A DNA stretch of 64,000 bases. It comes from Thermoplasmatota archaeon (GTDB lineage Archaea > Thermoplasmatota > Thermoplasmata > UBA10834). How positions within the stretch are numbered: position 1 is the first letter of the stretch; each line of letters opens with the position of its first letter. Location: NCBI GenBank assembly GCA_018818785.1, contig JAHIRF010000008.1, forward strand, positions 149,121 to 213,120. The letters are read 5' to 3'. The translations under genes were made by a program, and so were the position numbers. The notes beneath the pieces were generated by a model, which did no database searches, was not told the origin of the DNA, and saw only the letters and a program-made list of their open reading frames with translations. Of the stretch, positions 1 to 7,904 are shown piece after piece.

Positions 1-258
1 ATCGCCTCCCATTCGCTCATGCAATCGATGCGCGGCATACTGAAGCGAGGCGCGAAGCATCTCCTGTCCAAGAGATTGACCATCACCTGCATCATTTTCA
101 TATGCGTCCTGGCAGCGGCCCTCACAGGCTTCAGAGGCATATTGCTGATGTCCGCCGCATGCTCGCTCGGTCTACTCCCTCCGAGGCTTGGCGTCCGTAG
201 GATCCATCTTATGGGGTGCCTGCTAGTGCCCATATCGATATCGTTCTTGACGGGGTGA
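1..258 (+). CDS. TctA/DUF112-family membrane protein, C-terminal fragment
   Basis: The frame is open from base 1 (the first visible ATG is 19) to the TGA at 256-258, so this is the 3' end of a gene that begins outside the window. The visible part, about 85 residues, has a basic stretch, a hydrophobic segment (CIIFICVLAAALTGF), a second hydrophobic segment and a final GVRRIHLMGCLLVPI motif. That ending resembles archaeal DUF112/TctA-type proteins, related to tripartite tricarboxylate transporter permeases, which end in an IPP..GVRR.H.MGVLL.P pattern. Substrate cannot be inferred from the tail. The family call rests only on this C-terminal motif. Confidence 0.6.
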   Translation: MASHSLMQSMRGILKRGAKHLLSKRLTITCIIFICVLAAALTGFRGILLMSAACSLGLLPPRLGVRRIHLMGCLLVPISISFLTG

Positions 259-371
259 CACCCGATCGACACAGCTCATGCTAAGAAATGGATTGTTAAG
301 AAGGTGGAAGGGGTGACGGCCTTTCTCCCCCCGTTTAAAATTGGCGTGGACCCAATTGCCGCTCTGGTCGG

Positions 372-872
372 TTAATCCTTCTCTTCAGAAGGAGGCCAGG
401 GCTCAATACCCAGCTCATCAGGTCCGCCTGCCCAAGGCACGCGCCCTTCCACCTTTATTGTGATCTCTTCACCAGTGTCGAGGTTGACTATCTTCCACGC
501 CTCGAGCACTGTTATGTCATCCACTAGCTTCAGCACACCGGTGACGTTCACTCTGTCACCTACGCTGACGACGTCCTTCACTGTCACTTCCTGGGTGGAC
601 CAGTACCACCATGGACCGAACTTCACGAGGACCTCCTCGCCGTCGTCAGTCTCTAGGATGAACGCGCCCTCTCGTTCCTCGCAGAGGTCGCAGCAATCGT
701 CAACATCCGTTTCATTGTAGTTGTCACAGCAGACGAACTCTGTGACTGTTCCTTCGACCGAGATGAGTTCGCATGCACCGTCGGAATTTGTGAATGCGAT
801 CGTTGCGGGCACGGCTATGAGTGCGAAAACAGCTATTGCGACAACAGGTACCGTGTATTTTGAACCGAACAT
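372..872 (-). CDS. secreted cysteine-rich protein with OB-like repeats, unknown function
   Basis: A 166-residue protein that I do not recognise. It starts with a typical signal peptide (hydrophobic stretch VVAIAVFALIAVPATIAF, residues 10-27) and is probably exported. Two stretches look like OB-fold strands (ISVEGTVTEF near 38-47 and VGDRVNVTGVLK near 103-114), as in small secreted nucleic-acid- or metal-related OB proteins. Between them lies an acidic Cys-rich insert (CCD...DDCCDLC, about residues 48-64) with six cysteines, suited to disulfides or metal binding. A second EGRVP strand precedes a Pro/Glu-rich tail. It is transcribed alone, downstream of polB and with its own TATA-like element. 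Function unknown. Confidence 0.7.
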   Translation of the reverse strand: MFGSKYTVPVVAIAVFALIAVPATIAFTNSDGACELISVEGTVTEFVCCDNYNETDVDDCCDLCEEREGAFILETDDGEEVLVKFGPWWYWSTQEVTVKDVVSVGDRVNVTGVLKLVDDITVLEAWKIVNLDTGEEITIKVEGRVPWAGGPDELGIEPWPPSEEKD

Positions 873-921
873 TTTACTGTGGTCCTCCCCCTCGGTCTAC
901 GCATACCTGTTTTGCCAACAT

Positions 922-936
922 CGTATATAGTTTTAT
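922..936 (-). promoter_or_regulatory. TATA box for the secreted Cys-rich protein
   Basis: On the minus strand the sequence reads TAAAACTATATAC, an archaeal TATA-like element about 50 bases upstream of the ATG at 872. It lies in the short gap after polB, which suggests independent transcription. Position-based inference only. Confidence 0.4.
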
Positions 937-990
937 CTATTACTGACCCCCCCCTTAGAACAAATGTCAAAATTAGATGCCCGAAGTGGT

Positions 991-3672
991 CTAACATAAC
1001 AATGTATTGCGCAATTTTGCGCATCCGTGTCCCATCGGGAGTAGCATCGTCTCTGCAGCCCTCAGCAACAGCTCCACATACGCGCTAGCATCGTATTCTT
1101 CGTATCCTGTGAGCAGGATCTCCGCCCTAACCCTCTCTTCTAGATCCTTGCTCTTCGAGGCTGTAATGACGTATCCTATGCACTCACCTGGCTTCACATC
1201 GATACCCTCGTCGCTCAGCTGGGACAACGCCGCGACAGAGTCGTTCAGCTGTGTGTATCCGTCGAGCGGTTTGGATACCTTCTTCGTGAGTACCAACTTA
1301 TTCATGGGGATTGTGCCCGATTTGATGTCATCGACATATCTTTCTATGACTTCCAATGCTGCTGGCACGAGCCTCTTCAAACCATCTGCGTCGTCCGCTT
1401 GAGAGAAACGATCGAGGACATCTGTCTGCATGTCCCTCACGATTCCTGGTGTGTCCCTGCGTCTCAACTCTATGCCCCTCAGCTTCAACTTCCCGTTCTC
1501 GAACATGCCGTAGTACCTGTTCAGGACGCCGACGCCGTTCGTCTTGTCAGGCAGGAACACGATCCATTTGTAAACCCCTTCGGGTTCGAGCGGTATGCCT
1601 ATGTGCCCGGAGGCATGCTCGCAGAACCTCTCAGGGTCCCCTGTGCCCTTGAGCCAAAGTGAGTCGACTATACCGTGGAGTATCTCGAACCCGTGGGCCT
1701 CGGCTATCTCGGATGCCTGGAGCAATATCTCCCTTCCGTAGGCGTTGATCGCCTCGTGACATTCTATTCGCCCGAACCTCGCGTTCTTGTATCCAGTATA
1801 TCCGAAACAGTTGTGCGTGAGTATCCCGTTGGAGAGAGCGAACCCGTGCATCGGTCCATCCACCGAGAAACAGTAGACGTGTCGGCCAGATGTCTCGGTC
1901 CTACTGACGGAATCTATCCTTACCTCGGACAGATGACGGCCCCTCCTCGCCTCTGGGTCGTAGAGCGGGAGTATTCGCGGGACCAGGTCTCCCGCGGCCA
2001 GCGAGTCCGCACGTCGCACCTCCAGCACACTGCCATCGAAAATGTAACTGGGATGGTCAGGAGTCACCACGATACGGTCCCCATCGATAGTAAGCTCCAC
2101 CATCTCCTCGGGCGCTTCGAATCTGAACGCGGTCACCGCTGATTTCATAGCGGGTTGCTGGTATCGGTCCAGGCCGAACAGGTTCAACGAACCTCTAACC
2201 CTGTGCTCGCCACACCCTCTTCCGGCCACCCTGTCGATGATGTCCCGTATCGCCTCGATCCCGAACCTGCCGTCGAGCTTGAACGGTATCTCCGTGGACC
2301 CGTCCAGGCAAGTCACAAGGAGCCATTTCAGTATGTCCACGCGCTCCTTGTAGTCTTTCGTGTCCCCTACGCCGTCCCTCACCCGCCTCTTCAGCGTCGT
2401 CCTGCGGTCGACCACTGGTTTCAGGACCCTAGGTATCAGCCCATGTCTCCTGTCGCATATGCCATATCCAAGCACGGGCACTCTCATGGATGGCTCGGGA
2501 CAGCAGGAGCACATGATCGTCTCGGGCGAGATGTTGAACTTGGCCATGATGTTCGGATAGAGCGATGTGAAGTCCACTTCGAGCACATGGTCATGGACGC
2601 CGACTACTGGCTCGTAGATGAACCCGCCCCTATCCGCCAATATCAACTCCTGCGCAGTCTTGAACCCCTCTGGCAGGTTCTTCTTCCACAGCACTACGCA
2701 TCCATCCTTGAGCGCCTGGTTCACTTCCATCGCGCTGATAGCGCTCCCGGGCGACAGACGCGCCAGCTCCTGGACAGGCACCGAAGATATCCTCGAGAGG
2801 TCGATAAGTCCGTTCAACCCACTCTCGACATACATGAACGAGCTGGTCTTGTCTATGTGGATTCGCCCTCTGAGCTTGTACGATGGTGGCTTGTACTTGA
2901 TCTGGCCATATGTGAAGTACGACTTGCCTCTCCTATCCGTGTTTAGGTCGTCATCGTCCCGACCGAGGCGCAGGCGGTCCATGCCAATCTGCTTGGCCTT
3001 GTTGTATAGGTAAGGTATGTCGAATATGTCTCCGAATTCTGTGCATATGATATCTGGATCGAGTCTGTCTAGGGTATCAACGACCCCTTTCAGTACCCGT
3101 TCCTCGTCTCCGTCTATCGTGGTGTCGCCCACCCTCGCGGATACGAGCTTGTCGTCCATGGCCGGCATCCTGTTCTTCGCAGCCACGGACACATTCAGTT
3201 CCGCGCTTGTCAACGGTGGCTTCTCGTAATCTAAGGCGAAGCGGTCGTCGAGCATGGCCGGTTTCGGCTTCAACTCCATCAGCCCGAGCGGGAAGATATC
3301 CTTCTCATGGAAGAACCGCTGGCTGAAACGCAGGTCTACGTTGAACAAAGAGTATCTCTTGTATTTTCCGCGATTGTCTATCGTGTGGGCGACGTCCTCT
3401 ATCCTCGAGAACTTCCTTATGCCGATGCCGAGCACCTCGCGCGGCTCCTCGCCCAACCAGGTACTCTTCATCTCGCGCTCAACATTCGCTACAGCGTCCA
3501 ATATCGGGAGCGCCTTCTCCAGCTCATCCATATCGTCTCTGGACGAGTGCGCGAATATCTTCGGCACGAACGAACGCTCGACGATCTTGTGCGCTCCCTT
3601 CCTGGTCTTGATCCAGTAGACGATGGAGTTGTCCTTGTAATCGGGATATATGTCGAGCAGCCAGCCCCTCAT
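991..3672 (-). CDS. polB: family-B DNA polymerase with an in-frame mini-intein
   Basis: An 893-residue precursor, or 726 after removal of the intein (residues 455-621). Replicative or repair DNA polymerase of the divergent B type seen in Thermoplasmata and Methanosarcina. Motif A is DFTSLYPN (367-374). Motif B after splicing is [20 protein letters not shown]. Motif C is HGIVDSLW (666-673), so the first Asp of the usual DTD is replaced while the catalytic D670 is kept. In the exonuclease region Exo I reads FNVDLRF (D113, with Arg at the usual Glu), Exo II keeps D218 (GDIFDIPYL) and no YxxxD Exo III is visible, so proofreading may be lost. The ATG at 3672 overlaps the stop of the upstream small gene by four bases, implying co-transcription with the RecA-like gene further upstream. 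Confidence 0.93.
   Translation of the reverse strand: [893 protein letters not shown]
1810..2310 (-). other. mini-intein inside polB (no homing endonuclease)
   Basis: A 167-residue insertion interrupts polymerase motif B between T454 and C622. It starts with C455 (block A, [9 protein letters not shown]). Block B contains T537 and H540 (TPDH). Block F is near 597-612 (HVYCFSVDG...HGFAL). It ends with block G GILTHN, followed by the +1 Cys, C622. The C1, TxxH, penultimate His, terminal Asn and +1 Cys needed for protein splicing are all present. The gap between blocks B and F is only about 55 residues and lacks LAGLIDADG or HNH motifs, so it is a splicing-only mini-intein at the motif-B (pol-b-like) site. 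Removing it restores a continuous [11 protein letters not shown]. Confidence 0.93.
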
Positions 3673-3968
3673 CTATCGGACTCACCGCTCCAAACACTCC
3701 CATCCTCTTCCGAGCATTCGTTCTTCTTCCTCAGGGCGAGCAACTCTTTCTCGTGTTCCAGGAGCATCGAGAGCAGAGCGGACTCCGTCGGGTCCATGCT
3801 TATCGCGTATGTCGCAGCAGAGGCGTGCATGCGGGCCCTGTTCATCAGCGAGTCGAAAGCCACCCTGTCATCCTTCCTCAGCGCCCTTCTGAAATCGTTC
3901 CATTGCCTGGCCATCGCCTCAAGTGCTAGGCGATATGTAGGCACCGTCCTCCCCGTCGTGATCACCAC
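3669..3968 (-). CDS. small DUF8156-like protein encoded with polB
   Basis: A 99-residue hydrophilic protein. The N-terminal GRTVPTYRLALEAM, the central WNDFRRALRKDD.VAFD.L...AR.HA.AA.Y and the LL.ML.EHEKEL helix resemble a small archaeal family I know from haloarchaea (DUF8156), whose members start with a similar GRTNPTYR motif. No function is established. Its stop overlaps the polB ATG by four bases (ATGA) and its start lies inside the end of the RecA-like gene, so the three genes form one transcription unit. The start is a GTG at 3968 without a clear ribosome-binding site; a downstream start would lose the conserved GRT motif. The helical, charged make-up suggests a protein-interaction role with the polymerase (inference). 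Confidence 0.7.
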   Translation of the reverse strand: MVITTGRTVPTYRLALEAMARQWNDFRRALRKDDRVAFDSLMNRARMHASAATYAISMDPTESALLSMLLEHEKELLALRKKNECSEEDGSVWSGESDR

Positions 3969-4560
3969 CGTACTCGTCTAACGTGGACTGGTTCCACGGG
4001 ACCGGATGGAATAGTGTGGACCTCCCCTCCTTTGGTAGATTGAAGACGGTCCCATCCTTCTTCTCTTTCATGTGGATGACGCGATCAGCCTGGACGCGTA
4101 TCAGCGCAGTCAGCCTGTTGTCCGTTCTACCATATCCCGCGGTGTGGTCCGTGACGAAAGATATGGTCTCATGCTCCTGGGTCATCCTCCTTATGTCGTC
4201 TACGCACCTCCTCAGTAACTGGTACGATTCCGCCCACTTCATGTCCTTGTCCTGGAAGAGGTCTGTGAGCGACGACACTATTACCACAGCAGGAGTGCTC
4301 TCGATGATCTCCTGCTCGAGCTTTTCATCTATGAGCGTGACGAGTTGGTATGCCGTGAACGCCCGCGAGATGTTCACCCTGGAGAGCACATCCCTCTTGT
4401 CCATGCGCATCTTCTTGCACAGGGCGCTTATCGAGTACGGATCGACCGTGTTCCCGCCGTCGATCCACACGACCTCCTCGTCGAACTCATGCACCGCTTT
4501 GACGCATAGTAGATGAAGTAGGGTGGACGCGTAGCCCGTATCCCCCTCGAACAGTACCAA
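3919..4560 (-). CDS. RecA-superfamily protein with degenerate Walker motifs (5' end uncertain)
   Basis: A RadB/KaiC-like RecA-fold protein encoded upstream of polB. The coordinates use the longest ORF with an accepted start (TTG 4560), but the same frame stays coding-like upstream to about 4719 and encodes the usual pre-P-loop segment APLDRLVGGF. The true protein is therefore longer. The P-loop reads GDTGYAST where RecA proteins have GxxxxGK[ST], so the catalytic Lys is missing. The Walker B strand reads VVIVSSLTDLF, lacking the Asp. A VVWIDGGN segment matches the DxGN/DTE strand of this fold. ATP hydrolysis is therefore unlikely, and a structural or regulatory role with the polymerase is plausible (inference). 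It overlaps the DUF8156-like gene by 50 bases. Confidence 0.8.
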   Translation of the reverse strand: MVLFEGDTGYASTLLHLLCVKAVHEFDEEVVWIDGGNTVDPYSISALCKKMRMDKRDVLSRVNISRAFTAYQLVTLIDEKLEQEIIESTPAVVIVSSLTDLFQDKDMKWAESYQLLRRCVDDIRRMTQEHETISFVTDHTAGYGRTDNRLTALIRVQADRVIHMKEKKDGTVFNLPKEGRSTLFHPVPWNQSTLDEYGGDHDGEDGAYISPST

Positions 4561-4728
4561 TTCTGATGCCCTGAAGCCGCCTACGAGCCTGTCCAGGGGC
4601 GCGACCGATGTTCGGAGTACACGCTCGACATGCAGCGTTTCCTCTTCGAACTCGTGCGCTAATGGATGGACCTGAGCGTAGGCTGGCCTATGGTCGTGCG
4701 TGGTATCACCGGCATGATTCTATCCTCC
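4561..4728 (-). other. 5' part of the RecA-like gene: apparent frameshift or non-canonical start
   Basis: In the frame of the RecA-like gene, codons from 4561 to 4719 have no stop and no ATG, GTG or TTG. A strong Shine-Dalgarno (GGAGG, minus strand, 4724-4728) sits eight bases before an ATG at 4715, but that ATG is in another frame, which ends after 18 codons at TAG 4659-4661. A single extra base between 4713 and about 4660 would join this start to the coding frame. The alternative is a CTG start at 4635 preceded by GAGG. Either a one-base deletion (real or assembly), a programmed shift or a leader peptide is present. Confidence 0.6.
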
Positions 4729-4734
4729 GCGCGG

Positions 4735-4745
4735 GAGTTAAAGCG
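4735..4745 (-). promoter_or_regulatory. TATA box for the RecA-like/DUF8156-like/polB unit
   Basis: Minus-strand CGCTTTAACTC, a weak archaeal TATA element, placed so that transcription would start near 4712-4715, close to the well-placed ATG at 4715. Inferred from position and sequence only. Confidence 0.35.
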
Positions 4746-4893
4746 ATAGCCTGGGGAGGGCGGTGAAACTAGTCATGATAGATGCACGCACCCGCGTCAT
4801 ATCCCCCAATACCTTATGGGACGTCTCAAGCTCTTGACCGGCGGGTCTTCCGATGGGGCACAAATCGGGTCAGTGGTGCATTGCGCCAGCATG

Positions 4894-4913
4894 ATCGGGA
4901 ATTTTGTCCCGAT
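4894..4913. promoter_or_regulatory. perfect inverted repeat, candidate operator
   Basis: ATCGGGA - ATTTTG - TCCCGAT forms a perfect 7-base inverted repeat with a 6-base spacer in the divergent region between the polB unit and the KaiC-fusion gene. It lies about 20 bases upstream of the plus-strand TATA element at 4932-4940, a usual place for an archaeal activator or repressor site. No regulator can be named. Confidence 0.4.
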
Positions 4914-4931
4914 TGTAAACCATAAACCAAT

Positions 4932-4940
4932 GTTTAAGTA
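4932..4940 (+). promoter_or_regulatory. TATA box for the coiled-coil KaiC fusion gene
   Basis: GTTTAAGTA lies 67 bases before the ATG at 5007. It predicts a transcript start near 4963 and a leader of about 45 bases, which contains the GGAAGAG ribosome-binding site at 4991-4997. Confidence 0.45.
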
Positions 4941-5006
4941 TCCATAGCATGCTCTTTAGCGATAGTCCAGCAGCTGAAAGGGACTGGCCCGGAAGAGTTG
5001 AGATAT

Positions 5007-7859
5007 ATGGCGCCCAGATCGACTAAGAAGAAATCATCTGCGGCGACTGCGCCAAAGATCACTTCACGAGTCCGTGACAAGTATTCTAGTGATATCGAAG
5101 CCTCAGAGGCACCAAGGTCCAGGAAGGCAGCGATGCTCCAACTGAGGATGGGGCGGTTGGCACATGTCCTGGGCATAGCATCCGGACTCGCTCTGGCCGT
5201 CACCGCGGTCCTCGCATATCTTCTGGAGAACTGGAGCTATCTCACGGACGCTCCCGAGTTCGTGACCGCGTTGAAATGGGTGGTCCCGCTCGTCGGAGGC
5301 CTGGCCGTTGCAATAGTCGCGATAGCGATGAAGTGGGAGCCGTACTTCGCGGACCGCACAGACCCGCATTTCATAATGAGCGCCGCATCGGTCGCGGTGC
5401 CCTCGGTTCTGATTGCCCTAGTGGCCCTAGACGAGGGCGGGTACATCGCCATTGGTCGGCCAGATTGGCTCTATTCCGTATCGTTGCTCGGCATGAGCTT
5501 AACCTTGATCTCATTGGCGATGACCTGGGAAGGCACCAGTCGTCGCAAGATAATCAGCATAGCATCCGCGGTGTTCCCTCCAGTCCTTCTGATATTCCCC
5601 ATGTTGTTCAGATTCACCCCGCTCGAGCTGGCCAGCATACTGCCCATGGCATACCTGGGCAGCGCGGTGTCGATCCAGTTGAGCGGTTCGATGCTCCACA
5701 TAATCGCGAGCTCCACGAACGTCCAGGAGCGCGAGGTCCTGAAGGCGAGCGACGGGAAGCTCAAGATGATCATAGTGGACGTCGAGAAGCGCAAGGAGGC
5801 GCTCGAGTACAGAGAGGACGCGCTACGTTCAAGGGAATCGGACCTGGAGGCCTACGAGAAGCGTCTGTCCGAGGAGCTGGCATCGATCGATGACGGAAAG
5901 CGGCAGATTGAGTCTATGGAAGCGGAGCTCCAGCAGCGCATCAATCAATCCAGACGAGCAGCCGAGGAGCTTGCGCGGAAGGATGTCGATAACGAGGGCA
6001 AGCTGGACACATTGCGCTTGATGCAGGCAGACATCGACGTGCAGAAGAATACGCTCGATAAATCGCTCAAATTGATATCGTCCAAAGAACAGAAGTTGGC
6101 GGCAAGGGAAGCAGAGGCCGAGAAGGTGCTCCTGGACGTACACGCTAAGGAGCGCGATGCCCGAGCGAAGTTCGGCGACGCCGGAGCTCAGGAGGCCGAG
6201 CTCGAGCTGTGGGCGAAGGAACTTGACGCGCTGAAAAGATCTCTCGCGGAAAGGGAGAAGCATCTGAGCATGAGGGAGAACTCCCTCGACATGAAGAGCG
6301 TGGAACTCATCGCAGCGAAGGAACAGCTGGGCAAGGTCGCAGCAGAGAGGAACATAGTTAAGAGCATCGAGCAGCAGCTCCTGCTGAAGCAGGAATCTGT
6401 CGCCGAGAAAGAGATCTCTCTACGGGAGAAAGAGACCTCGCTCAGGATGGCCTCTGAGCGCGCACAAAGGCTGATAGAACGCTCGGACAAACAGATGAAC
6501 GAGCTAGTAGACAAGGAGAATACATTACTCAAGCGCGAGAAAGCCTTCGCAGACCGGGAAGCGGAGCTGAGGAACTCGATGAGCAAGCTCAATACCCAGC
6601 TGGAGGAGATCGAGCGAGCGAAGGATTCCGCGGGCGAGAGGGAGAAGCAATACCTGTCACTTTCCGAGAACACCAGGACCAAGATCGCCAGCGTATCAGC
6701 AAAGGAGCAGGAGCTCAGCAGGAAGATGGCCGCCCTCGAGAGACGCGAGTCGAGCATCAAGGACCTGGAGCAACGGATCAGGGCCGAGCAGGAACAGATG
6801 AACTCGAAGTTGAGGACTCTGCTCGAGAGGGAGAAGGGTCTGAAGGCTGACGAAACGAAGATGACACTCAGGAGCGCAGAGCTGAAGGCCCGTGAGAGGG
6901 ACATGCTCCGGTCGGTCGAGGATGTCGAGAGTGCGCGTGCCGAGATATCACCTGCAGATGATCATTCAAAAACGATAGAGCTGCGCGAGAGACGCCTTCG
7001 GGAGAAGGAGCACGAGATGAAGGCCCGGCTCTACCAGCGTGAGAAGGAGCTGGAGAACCGCGAGCACGCCCTTCAAGCGCATCTGATGAAAGACCTGGAC
7101 GAGAGCACGGAGGTACAGGAGGAGCAGAAGGAGGCGAAGGTCAAGACAGGCATAGAACGTCTGGACGATCTGCTGCTCGGTGGTATGCCGTTCGGGTCCA
7201 ACATCCTGTTCGCAGGTCCGCCGTTCATAGGCAAGGAGACCGCCATGCTTCTGTTCATAGCCGAGGGACTGAAGAAAGGTGTGCCGGTCATGATCGTGAC
7301 CACCTCCAAGCCGCCAGTCGAGATAGCCAAGGACATGGCTCCGATAATGCCCACATTCATGGAATTCGAGCAGCTGGGTCTTGTGAGATGGATCGACGCT
7401 ACAGGTCTTCCGATAGATCCGAACAGCCGCAGGAGCAATGTCTTCAAGACGAAAGGTCAGGACGATTTCGATGGCATCCTGAAAGGTCTGGACGAATCCG
7501 TCAAACTGTCCATGTCCAGCGGGAAATCATACTTCAGGTTGGCGTATTTGTCGCTCTCTATGAGCATCACAGGCAAGGATGATAAGCGGTCGTTCCAGTT
7601 CGTGCAGGAGTTGACCAGCAAGGTCCGTCAACATCAGGCAGTGGCCTCTTTCGCCGTGGAGAAAGGAATGCACACCGACCAGCAGCTAAACTCGATCCAG
7701 CATCAGATGACGGGCGCGGTCCACTTCAAGAGCGAGAAACAGAAGACTCTGTTGAGTATCGAGGGGATATGTGATGCCCAGACACGGGGCTGGATCGATT
7801 ACAGGCACACGAACAAGGCAATCCTTATGGGAGCATTTTCACTCGAGAGGATAAGATAA
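5007..7859 (+). CDS. membrane protein with long coiled coil and C-terminal KaiC/RecA-like ATPase domain
   Basis: About 950 residues. A basic N-terminal tail of about 40 residues is followed by a hydrophobic region of six or seven probable membrane segments (to about residue 235). A very long charged coiled coil follows (about 245-690, rich in Glu/Lys/Arg with repeated EREKxL-type heptads). A C-terminal KaiC/RAD55-like domain runs from about 712 (KTGIERLDDLLLGG). Its P-loop GPPFIGKET (about 737-745) keeps the Lys, but the Walker B strand (RLAYLSLSMSI) has no Asp. The architecture suggests a membrane-anchored, rod-like protein positioning a nucleotide-binding head; the partner is unknown. ATG 5007 is chosen over TTG 4998 because GGAAGAG is nine bases before it. 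It stands alone behind its own promoter. Confidence 0.75.
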   Translation: MAPRSTKKKSSAATAPKITSRVRDKYSSDIEASEAPRSRKAAMLQLRMGRLAHVLGIASGLALAVTAVLAYLLENWSYLTDAPEFVTALKWVVPLVGGLAVAIVAIAMKWEPYFADRTDPHFIMSAASVAVPSVLIALVALDEGGYIAIGRPDWLYSVSLLGMSLTLISLAMTWEGTSRRKIISIASAVFPPVLLIFPMLFRFTPLELASILPMAYLGSAVSIQLSGSMLHIIASSTNVQEREVLKASDGKLKMIIVDVEKRKEALEYREDALRSRESDLEAYEKRLSEELASIDDGKRQIESMEAELQQRINQSRRAAEELARKDVDNEGKLDTLRLMQADIDVQKNTLDKSLKLISSKEQKLAAREAEAEKVLLDVHAKERDARAKFGDAGAQEAELELWAKELDALKRSLAEREKHLSMRENSLDMKSVELIAAKEQLGKVAAERNIVKSIEQQLLLKQESVAEKEISLREKETSLRMASERAQRLIERSDKQMNELVDKENTLLKREKAFADREAELRNSMSKLNTQLEEIERAKDSAGEREKQYLSLSENTRTKIASVSAKEQELSRKMAALERRESSIKDLEQRIRAEQEQMNSKLRTLLEREKGLKADETKMTLRSAELKARERDMLRSVEDVESARAEISPADDHSKTIELRERRLREKEHEMKARLYQREKELENREHALQAHLMKDLDESTEVQEEQKEAKVKTGIERLDDLLLGGMPFGSNILFAGPPFIGKETAMLLFIAEGLKKGVPVMIVTTSKPPVEIAKDMAPIMPTFMEFEQLGLVRWIDATGLPIDPNSRRSNVFKTKGQDDFDGILKGLDESVKLSMSSGKSYFRLAYLSLSMSITGKDDKRSFQFVQELTSKVRQHQAVASFAVEKGMHTDQQLNSIQHQMTGAVHFKSEKQKTLLSIEGICDAQTRGWIDYRHTNKAILMGAFSLERIR

Positions 7860-7904
7860 CTATATCCCCATGGGCCGGTCACGTGATGCTAGCCGCCGGA
7901 TACC

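Noticed and set aside
2155-2946. Plus-strand 263-residue ORF opposite polB
   Set aside because: Antisense shadow of a high-GC coding region; composition (many Arg/His/Pro) is not protein-like.
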